A stretch of DNA of 64,000 nt from Plastoroseomonas hellenica (GTDB lineage Bacteria > Pseudomonadota > Alphaproteobacteria > Acetobacterales > Acetobacteraceae), in the NCBI RefSeq assembly GCF_018129085.1, contig NZ_JAAGBB010000003.1:124001-188000 (forward strand), written 5' to 3'. The notes beneath the pieces were generated by a model. That model ran no database searches. It saw only the letters and a program-made list of their open reading frames with translations, and had not been told where the DNA came from. Of the stretch, positions 16,818 to 26,416 are shown in pieces. A program made the position numbers and the translations under genes. Position 1 is the stretch's first letter. Every line of letters starts with the position of its first letter.

Positions 16818-17030
16818 GCATCCTCGGAGAGGGCTCTGCCCTCTCCGAACCTCACCCGCCAGGAGGCTGGAGCCTCCTGGACCTGCTTCACTTGGTGCCC
16901 TGATTGCCAAGGGGGCCGCCCACTTCGGGGCGGCCCCCTTGGCAATCAGGGCGTCAAAATGATCGGGGTGCAGGGGCCCTAGGCTCCTGCCGGATGGGGT
17001 CTGGGGAAGGCAGAGCCTTCCCCAGGTGCA
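16818..17030. repeat. Multi-hairpin intergenic element, copy 1
   Basis: The whole gap between two convergent genes is structured. Hairpins: 16826-16846 (GGAGAGGGC/GCCCTCTCC, 9 bp); 16859-16880 (CCAGGAGGCT/AGCCTCCTGG, 10 bp); the core 16898-16951 with 24-nt arms pairing perfectly around loop ACTTCG; an imperfect one at 16971-16989; and 17001-17025 (CTGGGGAAGGC/GCCTTCCCCAG, 11 bp). Between them lie ACCTGCTTCACTTGGTG (16881-16897) and AAAATGATC (16956-16964), both found again in copy 2 at 60.1 kb. It could be a bidirectional terminator, a palindromic interspersed element or a structured RNA. Confidence 0.85.
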
Positions 17031-17033
17031 CCC

Positions 17034-18021
<988 letters not shown>

Positions 18022-18029
<8 letters not shown>

Positions 18030-19002
18030 GGGCCGGGCTCTTGTAATGCAGCCAGCAGGCAGCGTCGGTGGTGCCGGCATCCATCAGCTCCGGCCGGTCC
18101 ACCGCGCAGCGGGAGAAGACCTTCGGGCAGCGGGGATGATAGGCGCAGCCCTGTGGGATGGCGGAAAGGCGCGGCATGGCGCCGTCGATCTGCGCCAGCC
18201 GCTCGACCCGCCGGTCGAGCGGCGGGATCGAGGCCATCAGGCCTGCCGTATAGGGATGCCGTGGTGCCTTCACCACGTCCCTGACAGGGCCGATCTCGGC
18301 GATGCGGCCAGCATACATGACGGCGACGCGGTCGGCGGTTTCCGCGATCACGCCCATGTCGTGGGTGACGAGCATCATCGCGGTGCCCTTCTCCCGCGCG
18401 AGGCGTTTCAGCAGCGCGATGATCTGCGCCTGGATCGAGACGTCGAGCGCGGTGGTCGGCTCATCCGCGACGATCAGCTTCGGCTCGGCGCAGAGGGCAA
18501 GCGCGATGACCACGCGCTGGCGCATGCCGCCGGAGAATTCATGCGGGTAGCTGTCCACGCGTTGCGCGGCGGCGGGGATGCCGACCAGCTCCAGCCATTC
18601 GATGGCGCGGCGCTTCGCTTCCGCCGGCCTGATCGGAAGATGCGTGAGCATCGTCTCCGCGAGCTGGTCGCCCACGGTGTAGAGCGGGTTCAGCGTGGTC
18701 AGCGGGTCCTGGAAGATGGCGCCGATCTCCCGCCCGCGGATGCGCCGCATCTGCTCGTAGCGGAGATTGTCGATGCGGCGACCTTCGAGCAGAATCTGAC
18801 CGCCGGCGATGCGGCCGGGCGGTTCCAGCAATCCGATGATCGCCGCCCCGGTCATCGACTTCCCGGCGCCGGATTCGCCGACGACGCCGAGCACCTCGCC
18901 GGGCTGGATCGCGAAGGAGACGCTGTCGAGCGCTACCAGCGTGCCGCGCCGCGTCGGGAATTCGACGCGCAGGTCGCGGACTTCGAGGATCGGGTTCGGC
19001 AT
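18022..19002 (-). CDS. Dipeptide/oligopeptide ABC importer, ATP-binding protein (DppD/OppD type)
   Basis: A 326-residue ATPase paired with the DppF-type protein. Motifs are GESGAGKS (Walker A), FQDPLTTLNPLYTVGDQ (Q-loop with the oligopeptide-family continuation), FSGGMRQR (signature), LIVADEPTTALD (Walker B) and VTHDMGVIAE. The C-terminal CAYHPRCPKVFSRC cysteine motif matches the family. It is cytoplasmic at the inner membrane. It follows the DppC-type permease by 25 bases. Confidence 0.95.
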
Positions 19003-19027
19003 CAGCGCCTGCCTCGGAATAGTGCGG

Positions 19028-19942
19028 TCATCGCAGCTTCGGGTTCAGGGCGTCACGCAGCCAGTCGCCCAGCAGGTTGACCGAGAGGACCATCGCGACC
19101 AGCGACAGGCCTGGGAAGATCGCGATCCACCATTCGCCGCTGAACAGGAAATCGTTGCCGATACGGATGAGAGTGCCGAGCGAGGGCTGGGTCGGCGGCA
19201 CGCCGACGCCGAGGAAGGAGAGCGTCGCCTCCGCCAGGATCGCGAGGCCGAGATTGAGGGTCGCGATCACCAGCACGGGGCCGAGCACGTTCGGCAGCAC
19301 GTGGCTTGCCATGATGCGCAGGCTGGGTACACCGATCACCCGTGCCGCCAGCACATATTCCTTGTTGCGCTCGACCAGGGTGGAGCCGCGTACGGTGCGG
19401 GCGAATTTCGGCCATTCGCTGATGCCGATCGCGAAGACCACGACGAAGAGCGCGATCTGGTCATGCACCTCCCGCGGCACCGCGGCGCGGACCACGCCAT
19501 CCACCAGCAGCGCGACCAGGATCGAGGGAAAGGTGAGCTGGATATCCGCGATCCGCATCAGCACGGAATCGACCGCGCCGCCGATATAGCCGGCGAGCAG
19601 ACCGAGCGAGACGCCGAAGATCGTCGCGAAGGCGGTCGCGCAGAATCCCACCAGCAGCGAGATGCGGGCGCCGTAGAGGATGGCCGACAGCACGTCCCGC
19701 CCCTGGTCGTCGGTGCCGAGTGGATAGATCGCATCGCCCATTTCGTCCCAGGCCGGAGGCTTGAAGGCATCGCCGAGGTTGAGCGAGGCGAGGTCGAAGG
19801 GATCGTGCGGCGCGATGAATGGCGCCAGCAGCGCGCCGCCCACGCAGATCAGCGCGACGACCGCGGAGAGGATGGTGACGGGGGAGCGCTTGAAGGACCA
19901 CCAGAGATCGGAATCGCGGAAGCGGGCGATGGCACCGGACAT
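19028..19942 (-). CDS. Dipeptide/oligopeptide ABC importer, permease (DppC/OppC type)
   Basis: A 304-residue inner-membrane permease. It has an N-terminal cytoplasmic tail and first helix (VTILSAVVALICVGGALLA), then YPLGTDDQGRDVLSAILYGAR, the DppC hallmark, and the EAA coupling loop ending in FLGVGVPPTQPSLG. About six membrane helices are visible. The start lies 3 bases after the DppB-type gene. Partner of the preceding permease. Confidence 0.94.
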   Translation of the reverse strand: MSGAIARFRDSDLWWSFKRSPVTILSAVVALICVGGALLAPFIAPHDPFDLASLNLGDAFKPPAWDEMGDAIYPLGTDDQGRDVLSAILYGARISLLVGFCATAFATIFGVSLGLLAGYIGGAVDSVLMRIADIQLTFPSILVALLVDGVVRAAVPREVHDQIALFVVVFAIGISEWPKFARTVRGSTLVERNKEYVLAARVIGVPSLRIMASHVLPNVLGPVLVIATLNLGLAILAEATLSFLGVGVPPTQPSLGTLIRIGNDFLFSGEWWIAIFPGLSLVAMVLSVNLLGDWLRDALNPKLR

Positions 19943-19945
19943 GGT

Positions 19946-20929
19946 TCAGTGCCCTCCGCGGCCGCGGCCCGTCCGCAGGCGTGGGTCGACGGCGTAGTAG
20001 AGAAGGTCGACGATGAGGTTGATCACGACGAAGAGGCAGGCGATCAGCAGCAGATAGGCCGCCATCACCGGGATGTCGGCGGAGCCGACGCTCTGGATGA
20101 AGAGCAGGCCCATCCCCGGCCATTGGAAGACGGTTTCGGTCACGATGGCGAAGGCGATGATGGCGCCGAGCTGCAGCCCGACCACGGTGATGACCGGCAC
20201 CAGCGTGTTCTTCAGCGCATGCCCGAAATGCACGGCCCGGTTGGTCAGGCCGCGGGCGCGGGCGAACTTGATGTAGTCGGTGCGCAGGACCTCCAGCATC
20301 TCCGCCCGCACCAGCCGCATGATGAGCGTGAGCTGGAACAGGCCGAGCGTGACCGAGGGCAGGATCAGCGCCTTGATGCCGGACCAGGTCAGCAGCCCCG
20401 TGCTCCACCAGCCGATGGTCACGGTGTCGCCGCGCCCGAAGCTCGGCAGCCAGCCGAGCCAGACCGAGAAGACCAGGATCAGCAGGATGCCGATCAGGAA
20501 GGTCGGCAGGGAGACGCCGATCAGGCTGAAGGTGAGGAAGGCGCGGCTCAGCCAGGAATGGCGGTAGAGCCCGGTATAGACACCCATCGGCACGCCGATC
20601 GCCAACGCCACCGCCGCGGCGCAGAAGGCGAGCTCCAAGGTCGCCGGGGCACGTTCGGCGATCAGGTCGGCGACCGGCCGCGACAGGCGGTAGGAGAGGC
20701 CGAACTCGCCCTGGGCGGCATGCAGCGCGAAGCGGGTGAACTGCACCCAGAAGGGCTGGTCGAGGCCGAGATCGGCGACGAGGGCGGCGCGCTGCGCCTC
20801 AGTGAAGTCCTGTCCCAGCATGATGGCGATGGGATCGCCGACATAGGCGAACATCGCGAAGCTGATCAGCGCAACGGCCAGCAGCACGGGGATGGATTGC
20901 AGGATGCGGCTGATGACGAAGGCGAACAT
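19946..20929 (-). CDS. Dipeptide/oligopeptide ABC importer, permease (DppB/OppB type)
   Basis: A 327-residue inner-membrane protein with the DppB opening FVISRILQSIPVLLAVALIS, the periplasmic segment ADLGLDQPFWVQFTRFALHA, FGLSYRLSRPV, and the EAA loop (YIKFARARGLTNRAV). Six membrane helices are likely. The start lies 16 bases after the substrate-binding protein gene. Confidence 0.94.
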   Translation of the reverse strand: MFAFVISRILQSIPVLLAVALISFAMFAYVGDPIAIMLGQDFTEAQRAALVADLGLDQPFWVQFTRFALHAAQGEFGLSYRLSRPVADLIAERAPATLELAFCAAAVALAIGVPMGVYTGLYRHSWLSRAFLTFSLIGVSLPTFLIGILLILVFSVWLGWLPSFGRGDTVTIGWWSTGLLTWSGIKALILPSVTLGLFQLTLIMRLVRAEMLEVLRTDYIKFARARGLTNRAVHFGHALKNTLVPVITVVGLQLGAIIAFAIVTETVFQWPGMGLLFIQSVGSADIPVMAAYLLLIACLFVVINLIVDLLYYAVDPRLRTGRGRGGH

Positions 20930-20945
20930 CAGCGCGATCCCGCCA

Positions 20946-22529
20946 TCAATTCACCCGTGCCCAACGGAAGAAGGGCTGGTTGTTCGCCATGTGCGGCATC
21001 TGGATATGCGCCCGCAGCGCCCAGGGGATCATCTGGTGATGCAGTGGGATATGCGGCACGTCGGTGCGGTAGAGGCGCAGCGCCTCGGTGACCGCGGCCT
21101 GCCGCGCCTCACCGGTCTCGGTCTTCATGCGCTGGATCAGCGCATCCATCTGCGGGTTGGAATAGCGGCCGTAGTTCCAGATGCCGTCGCCCTGGGCGCC
21201 GTTCCGCGTCGCCAGGAGCGACTGGAAGGAATAGAGCGCGTCGAGCGTCGGCACGCCCCAGCCCAGCATGTAGACGCTGGTATCTTCGCGCTGGATCTTG
21301 GCAAAGAAGGGCGCCAGCGGCATCGCGTTGAGCTGGGTGCGCACGCCGACCCGGGCCCACATCGCGGCGATCGCCTGGCAGATCTGCTCATCGTTGATGT
21401 AGCGGTTGTTGGAGCAGTCGAGCGTGATCTGGAAACCGTTCGGGTAGCCCGCCTCGGTCAGCAGCGCGCGCGCCCGGGCCTGGTCATGGGGCAGCCGCAC
21501 ATCCTCGGCCTGCACATAGCCGTTCACCTGCGGCGGGAACAGCGTGCCTGTCGGAACGGACTGGCCGCGCATGGTGGTGCGGTGGATCGCCTGGATGTCG
21601 ACCGCGTGATACAGCGCCTGCCGCACGCGCAGGTCGCGGAACGGGTTGCGTCCGCGCACGTCGCTGTAAAGCAGCTCGTCGCGATGGGTGTCGAAGACGA
21701 GGTAGAGGCTCCGCACCTCCGGCCCTTCCAGGACGCGAATGCCCTGCGCGGCGCGCAGCCGGGTCAGGTCCTGGAGCGGCGGGTCCAGCACGAAGTCTAC
21801 CTCGCCCGAGAGCAGTGCCGCGATGCGCGTGGCATCGGAGCCGATCGGGCGGAAGACGATCTCAGTGACATTCGCCTCCCGGCTATCCTCCTCCCGCCAG
21901 CCCCACCAATCGGCGTTGCGCGCCAGCACGGTGCGCACATCGGCTTCCCGCGACTGCAGGCGGAAGGCGCCGGTGCCGTTGGTGTTGCGGACGGTGAAGA
22001 TCTCTTCCCGCGCACGGGTGTTCTGCGGCCGCGGCGCGTTGTTCCGCTCCGACCAGCTCCGCGACATCATGAAGATCGAGGCGAGCTTGTTCGGCAGGAT
22101 CGGGTCCGGCGTCTTGGTGATGATGTCGACGACCAGCGGCTCGACCTGCTCCGCGCGCTCGATGGTGTCGACGAAGATGCCGAAATTGGAGGTGGGCGCC
22201 AGGGCGCGGGTGATGGAGAAGACGACATCGTCGGCGGTGAAGGCCTCGCCCTCATGGAAGCGCACGCCGTCCCGCAGCCAGAAGCGCCAGCGATTGGGTT
22301 CCTGCTGCTCCCAGCGGGTCGCGAGGCCTGGGGCGAGGCCGAGCTGCGGGTTGCGGGCGATCAGAGCGTCGTAGATCTGCTGCAGCACCATGGTGACGGT
22401 GCCGACATTCTGGCTGTGGGGATCCATGGTGTTGGGATCGCCGGACGCAGCCCAGCGCACCGTGCGCGCCTCGGCAGCGCCCATGCCGAACAGGGCGGCC
22501 ATCGCGGCCGCCAGAGCCCACTTCCTCAT
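20946..22529 (-). CDS. Dipeptide/oligopeptide ABC importer, periplasmic substrate-binding protein (SBP family 5)
   Basis: A 527-residue solute-binding protein, first gene of the operon. The chosen start MRKWALAAAMAALFGMGAAEA gives a clean signal peptide and is preceded by a G-rich stretch; an ATG at 22565 would add 12 residues. Family-5 features are WAASGDPNTMDPHSQN, RFWLRDGVRFHEGEAFTADD, and the hinge region with VRQALYHAVD. It delivers peptides or other amphiphilic solutes to the DppBC channel; the ligand cannot be read. Gene order A-B-C-D-F is standard, so the system should be complete. Confidence 0.94.
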   Translation of the reverse strand: MRKWALAAAMAALFGMGAAEARTVRWAASGDPNTMDPHSQNVGTVTMVLQQIYDALIARNPQLGLAPGLATRWEQQEPNRWRFWLRDGVRFHEGEAFTADDVVFSITRALAPTSNFGIFVDTIERAEQVEPLVVDIITKTPDPILPNKLASIFMMSRSWSERNNAPRPQNTRAREEIFTVRNTNGTGAFRLQSREADVRTVLARNADWWGWREEDSREANVTEIVFRPIGSDATRIAALLSGEVDFVLDPPLQDLTRLRAAQGIRVLEGPEVRSLYLVFDTHRDELLYSDVRGRNPFRDLRVRQALYHAVDIQAIHRTTMRGQSVPTGTLFPPQVNGYVQAEDVRLPHDQARARALLTEAGYPNGFQITLDCSNNRYINDEQICQAIAAMWARVGVRTQLNAMPLAPFFAKIQREDTSVYMLGWGVPTLDALYSFQSLLATRNGAQGDGIWNYGRYSNPQMDALIQRMKTETGEARQAAVTEALRLYRTDVPHIPLHHQMIPWALRAHIQMPHMANNQPFFRWARVN

Positions 22530-22605
22530 CCCCGCCCCCCGTCGCCTTATCGCGATCGTCTTCATCTTAGCCCATAGCAAGCCGCCCCGGCGCGGGGGAA
22601 GCGTT

Positions 22606-23709
22606 TCAGCGCGGCTCCTCGACCACCTCGGGCTCGTCCACCGGCAATTGCCCGTCCAGCGACGCCTTGCGGCCCGTGGCGAATTCCAGCGCCAAGGTAT
22701 AGCCGACGGCCAGCACCACGGGCCCCAGGAACAGGCCGAGGAACCCGAAGGCGAAGACGCCGCCGAGCGCGCCGATCAGGGTCAGCAGCAGCGGCAGGTC
22801 GGCGCCGCGGCTGATCATCATTGGCCGGATGACGTTGTCGATCGAGGATATGCCGAGCGCGCCATAGAGCCCCATGAAGATGCCCCAGCCCGTGGATCCC
22901 TGCACGAAGAGCCAGATCGTCGCCGGGATCCAGACGATCGGCGCCCCCACCGGCAGGATGGAGATGGCGCCGGCCACGATGCCGAGCAGCACCGGCTGCG
23001 GCACGCCCGCGATCCAGAGGCCAAGGCCGGTCATGATGCCTTGTGCGACCGCGGTCCCGATCAGCCCCCAGACCACGCCCTTGGTGACGTTGGCGACCAG
23101 CGCGATCAGCCGGACCGCGTCGGCGCCGCCGATCCGCACCACCAGCGCTTCCATGCGTTCCGCAATCGCCGGTCCGTCGCGGTAGAAGAAGAAGGCCAGC
23201 ACGATGGCGACCAGCAGCTCCGCGAGCCCGGAGAGCAAGGACAGCAGGGCCGCAAGTGCCAATTGCGCCAGCGTCCCGGCATAGGGCCGCGCCAGGTCGA
23301 CGACGCCCGAGAGGTCGAGCTCGACGCTGCCGATCAGCCCGGAGATATAGCCGCCGACCAGCGGCAGGCTGGTGGCCCAGGTGCCGAAATTCGGGATGCC
23401 CTCGGTGATCAGCCGCTCGATGGTGCTGCGCAGGCCTTCGATATCGTCGCGCCCGGTCGGCGCGGCCAGCACCAGCGGCAAGCCGACGAGGAGGAACTCG
23501 ACGGTCACCATCACCCCGGCGGCCCAGCCGGGCGAGAACCGCAGGCGTTCCCGCAACAGGCGGCAGAGCGGCCAGGTCGTATAGGCGAGGATCGCCGCCC
23601 AGAGCAGGGCGGAGATGAAGGGCTTGAGGACGAGGAAGCATCCGATGGCCAGTGCCGCGAGTGCGACGATCCCGATCAGTCGGGCGGGTCTCAGGGCGTC
23701 GGTGGGCAT
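22606..23709 (-). CDS. AI-2E family transporter (PerM type)
   Basis: A 367-residue polytopic inner-membrane protein. The family pattern is a pair of N-terminal helices (RLIGIVALAALAIGCFLVL, LLWAAILAYTTWP), a central soluble region and four to six further helices that include FFFYRDGP and the conserved ISILPVGAPIVWIPATIW and NVIRPMMIS blocks. Family members export small molecules or sodium ions; the AI-2 name does not establish the substrate. The start has AGGAAGG upstream. Leftward, in line with the Dpp operon 77 bases away, but probably separate. Confidence 0.9.
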   Translation of the reverse strand: MPTDALRPARLIGIVALAALAIGCFLVLKPFISALLWAAILAYTTWPLCRLLRERLRFSPGWAAGVMVTVEFLLVGLPLVLAAPTGRDDIEGLRSTIERLITEGIPNFGTWATSLPLVGGYISGLIGSVELDLSGVVDLARPYAGTLAQLALAALLSLLSGLAELLVAIVLAFFFYRDGPAIAERMEALVVRIGGADAVRLIALVANVTKGVVWGLIGTAVAQGIMTGLGLWIAGVPQPVLLGIVAGAISILPVGAPIVWIPATIWLFVQGSTGWGIFMGLYGALGISSIDNVIRPMMISRGADLPLLLTLIGALGGVFAFGFLGLFLGPVVLAVGYTLALEFATGRKASLDGQLPVDEPEVVEEPR

Positions 23710-23830
23710 CAGCCTTCCTGTGGAGATGATTTGTCACCCTTGCCCGGTGGCGTGATCGCCCGCAACGGAAAACCAATCCGGAACCCGCTCGGCGGCGCCG
23801 GCGGCAGGCCATCGGCGTCGCGATTCCCCG

Positions 23831-23884
23831 ACGCGAGCGGATTCATGCCGCCGGGCGTTTCCGCCCCGCGGCGATCTGCTCTAG
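23831..23884. repeat. Interspersed ~53-nt dyad repeat, copy C
   Basis: Reads GAGCGGATTCATG, CCGGGCGTTTCCGCCCCGCGG, then GATCTGCTCTAG in three blocks; the middle block makes a short hairpin. Same orientation as copies A, B and D. It lies in the gap between the divergent AI-2E and hydroxypyruvate isomerase genes and ends about 35 bases before the latter. Confidence 0.65.
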
Positions 23885-23918
23885 CTTCCTCCCCACCCCC
23901 GGGGGAGGAGGAGAGACC

Positions 23919-24698
23919 ATGCCGCGCTTCGCTGCGAACCTGTCGATGATGTTCAATGAGCTGCCTTTTCTCGACCGTTTCGCCGCGGCACGGCAGGCGG
24001 GATTCGAGGCGGTGGAATTCCTCTTTCCCTATGAACACCCGGCCGCCGAGATCGCCGTCCGGTTGAAGGACCATGGCCTCGCCCAGGTGCTGTTCAACGC
24101 GCCCCCCGGCGACTGGGGCCGCGGCGAGCGCGGCATTGCCGCCCTGCCCGGCCGCCAGGCGGAGTTCCGCGATGCCATTCACCGCGCGCTGGACTACGCC
24201 GCCGCCCTCTCCTGCCCGCGGCTGCATGTGATGGCCGGCCTGGCGCCGCAGGGGGTGGCGCGCGACACCCTGACCGGGACCTATGCCGCGAACCTCGCCT
24301 GGGCCGCCGAGGAATGCGCGAAGGCCGGCGTGAAGCCGGTGATCGAGCCGATCAACCATCGCGACATCCCCGGCTTCTTCCTCAACACCACCGACCAGGC
24401 GGCGGCGATCATCAACGCCATCGGGCCGGAACGCCTCGGCATGCAGTTCGACCTCTACCACTGCCAGATCACCGAGGGCGATGTCGTGAAGCGGGTCGAG
24501 AAGCACCTGCCGCTGATCGCGCATATGCAGGTCGCCGACAATCCCGGCCGCAACGAGCCCGGCACCGGCGAGGTGAACTGGCCCTTCGTGTTCCGGACGA
24601 TCGATGCGCTTGGCTTCCGCGGCTGGATCGGCTGCGAGTATCGCCCGGCCGGCGACACGGTGGCCGGTCTCGGCTGGTTCGCGCCCTACAAGGGGTAG
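23919..24698 (+). CDS. Hydroxypyruvate isomerase / 2-oxo-tetronate isomerase family
   Basis: A 259-residue TIM-barrel sugar isomerase. The Hyi opening PRFAANLSMMFNELPFLDRF is clear; later VIEPINHRDIPGFFLN holds the metal-binding glutamate, FDLYHCQITEGD the next ligand, IAHMQVADNPGRNEPGTGE a further ligand set and GCEYRPAGDT the last glutamate. The length is normal. It interconverts hydroxypyruvate and tartronate semialdehyde (or 2-oxo-tetronates). The reductase two genes downstream would act on tartronate semialdehyde, giving D-glycerate. The start follows GGGGAGGAGGAGAG. Confidence 0.92.
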   Translation: MPRFAANLSMMFNELPFLDRFAAARQAGFEAVEFLFPYEHPAAEIAVRLKDHGLAQVLFNAPPGDWGRGERGIAALPGRQAEFRDAIHRALDYAAALSCPRLHVMAGLAPQGVARDTLTGTYAANLAWAAEECAKAGVKPVIEPINHRDIPGFFLNTTDQAAAIINAIGPERLGMQFDLYHCQITEGDVVKRVEKHLPLIAHMQVADNPGRNEPGTGEVNWPFVFRTIDALGFRGWIGCEYRPAGDTVAGLGWFAPYKG

Positions 24699-24706
24699 AC
24701 ATCGGC

Positions 24707-25360
24707 ATGCAGCGCTTTGCCCTCGACCCTGTGCGGGATCTGCTGCTGATCGTCGATCCGCAGCCGACCTTCATGGAGCTCTGCCCGGACGAATTGCCGG
24801 TGCCAGGGGCGGAAGCGGTGATCCCTGTCGTCAACCGCATCCTGGCCGGCCCGATCGCGCGCGCCGTCGTCACCCAGGATTGGCACGACCCGGCGCATCT
24901 GAGCTTCGCGTCCCAGCATCCGGGCAAGCGCCCCTATGAGGAGGTGGCACTGCCTTACGGCGCCCAGACGCTGTGGCCGGATCACGGCGTGCGGGCGACG
25001 CCGGGCGCTGCCGTGCATCCGGCACTCGATCAAGCCAAGGTCGTGCTGGTGCTGCGCAAGGGCTATCGGCGCAGCATCGACAGCTACAGCGGCTTCCGCG
25101 AGAACGATCGCGCGACCGGCACCGGCCTCGCGGAATGGCTGCGCGCGGTGGGCGTCACGCGGCTCTTCATCACCGGCATCACCCGCCCCTATTGCATCGA
25201 CTATTCGGCCGCCGATGCGGCGGAGCTCGGCTTCGACACCTTCGTGGTCGAGGATGCCTGCAGCCGCCTCGGCGCCGATGCGGCGCTGGACGAAAGCCGC
25301 CGGCGCCTCGAATCGCTCGGCGTCCGCTTCATCGGAAGCGCGGCGCTGCTGCCCACCTGA
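24707..25360 (+). CDS. Nicotinamidase/isochorismatase-family hydrolase (PncA-like)
   Basis: A 217-residue cysteine hydrolase. Landmarks are LLLIVDPQPTF (catalytic Asp), VTQDWHDPAHLSFAS (metal His residues, as in PncA), LWPDHGV, LRKGYRRSIDSYSGF (catalytic Lys) and GITRPYCIDYSAADA (nucleophilic Cys). These fit nicotinamidase better than isochorismatase, giving nicotinate and ammonia from nicotinamide. It starts 8 bases after the isomerase stop and lies 29 bases before the reductase, so all three are probably one operon. Why an NAD-salvage-type enzyme sits in this set is not obvious. Confidence 0.88.
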   Translation: MQRFALDPVRDLLLIVDPQPTFMELCPDELPVPGAEAVIPVVNRILAGPIARAVVTQDWHDPAHLSFASQHPGKRPYEEVALPYGAQTLWPDHGVRATPGAAVHPALDQAKVVLVLRKGYRRSIDSYSGFRENDRATGTGLAEWLRAVGVTRLFITGITRPYCIDYSAADAAELGFDTFVVEDACSRLGADAALDESRRRLESLGVRFIGSAALLPT

Positions 25361-25389
25361 TCTATCCATCAACCCAAGGACAACGCGAT

Positions 25390-26277
25390 ATGAAGATCGG
25401 ATTCATCGGCCTCGGCATCATGGGCCGCCCCATGGCGGGCCACCTGCGCACCGCCGGCCATGAGATCATCGTGCCCGAGCGCAAGTCGCTGACCGCCGAG
25501 GACCGCGCCGGCGTGACCGCCGTGGCGGATGCGGCAGCAGTCGCGGCGGCCGCGGAGGTGGTCATCCTGATGGTGCCCGACACCCCCGATGTCGAAGCGG
25601 TGCTGTTCGGTGCCAAGGGCGTCGCGGAGGGGCTGAAGCCGGGCACGCTGGTGATCGACATGTCCTCGATCAGCCCGACCGCGACCAAGGGCTTCGCCGA
25701 GAAGATCAAGGCGAAGGGCGGCGACTACCTCGACGCGCCGGTCTCCGGCGGCGAGGTCGGCGCCAAGCAGGCGAGCCTGACCATCATGGTGGGCGGCAGC
25801 TCCGCCGCCTTCGAGCGCGCCAAGCCGCTTTTCGAGCTCATGGGGAAGAACATCACCCTGGTGGGTGAGGAGAACGGCGCCGGCCAGACCTGCAAGGTCG
25901 CCAACCAGATCATCGTGGCGCTCACTATCGAGGCGGTGGCCGAAGGCCTGGTCTTCGCTGCCAAGGCAGGTGCGGATCCGGCCAAGGTGCGACAGGCGCT
26001 CATGGGCGGGCTGGCGACGTCCCGAATCCTCGAAGTCCATGGCGAGCGGATGATCAAGCGGACCTTCGCGCCAGGCTTCCGAATCCGGCTGCATCAGAAG
26101 GATCTCAACCTGGCGTTGCAATCCGGACGCGAACTCGGGCTGGCATTGCCCGCCACCGCCAATGCCCAGCAACTCTTTTCCGCCTGTGCCGCGGCGGGTG
26201 GGGCGGATTGGGACCATTCGGCGATGGTGAAAGCGCTGGAGACTCTGGCGGCGCATAAGGTCGCGCCCGACGCGTGA
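25390..26277 (+). CDS. Tartronate semialdehyde reductase / beta-hydroxyacid dehydrogenase
   Basis: A 295-residue NAD(P)-dependent enzyme of the 3-hydroxyisobutyrate dehydrogenase family. Elements are the dinucleotide motif GFIGLGIMGRPMAGHL, DAPVSGGEVGAKQASL (substrate-binding), the catalytic lysine in GQTCKVANQI, and FRIRLHQKDLNLAL at the C-terminus, a sequence typical of GarR/GlxR tartronate semialdehyde reductases. AAGGA lies 10 bases before the ATG. With hydroxypyruvate isomerase it would convert hydroxypyruvate to D-glycerate. Confidence 0.9.
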   Translation: MKIGFIGLGIMGRPMAGHLRTAGHEIIVPERKSLTAEDRAGVTAVADAAAVAAAAEVVILMVPDTPDVEAVLFGAKGVAEGLKPGTLVIDMSSISPTATKGFAEKIKAKGGDYLDAPVSGGEVGAKQASLTIMVGGSSAAFERAKPLFELMGKNITLVGEENGAGQTCKVANQIIVALTIEAVAEGLVFAAKAGADPAKVRQALMGGLATSRILEVHGERMIKRTFAPGFRIRLHQKDLNLALQSGRELGLALPATANAQQLFSACAAAGGADWDHSAMVKALETLAAHKVAPDA

Positions 26278-26342
26278 CCCAATCCGAGACATTATAAACA
26301 TTCCGTTGCATCGTGGCTCAAATTCACGCAAATTTACGGAGA

Positions 26343-26414
26343 AGGGACTGGTCCTTAGACCCGTCTCGGCGCAATCAACGCGCTGACGGGGAGTCGTTGC
26401 CCGTCGGGACCCGA
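26343..26414 (+). promoter_or_regulatory. Dyad-rich leader of the XRE regulator gene
   Basis: This stretch and the AT-richer DNA before it (26290-26340, including ATTATAAAC) are unlike the surrounding GC-rich sequence. Dyads are GGAC-TG-GTCC (26345-26354), GACGGG (26385-26390), which can pair either with CCCGTC at 26360-26365 or CCCGTC at 26400-26405, and TCGGG-A-CCCGA (26404-26414) directly before the ATG. They could be operators for the regulator itself or alternative leader hairpins. Confidence 0.45.
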
Positions 26415-26416
26415 GG

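Noticed and set aside
14733-16910. Long minus-strand frame over the gamma-glutamyltransferase gene
   Set aside because: The sense strand has signal peptide and catalytic Thr motifs; the antisense frame has none and crosses the hairpin element.
16818-17030. Integron attC site or mobile-cassette recombination site
   Set aside because: There is no integrase and no recognisable core site; the copies lie in convergent gaps without captured genes.
22606-23709. Quorum-sensing AI-2 exporter
   Set aside because: The family name does not establish the substrate; related proteins transport other solutes or sodium, and no luxS gene is present here.
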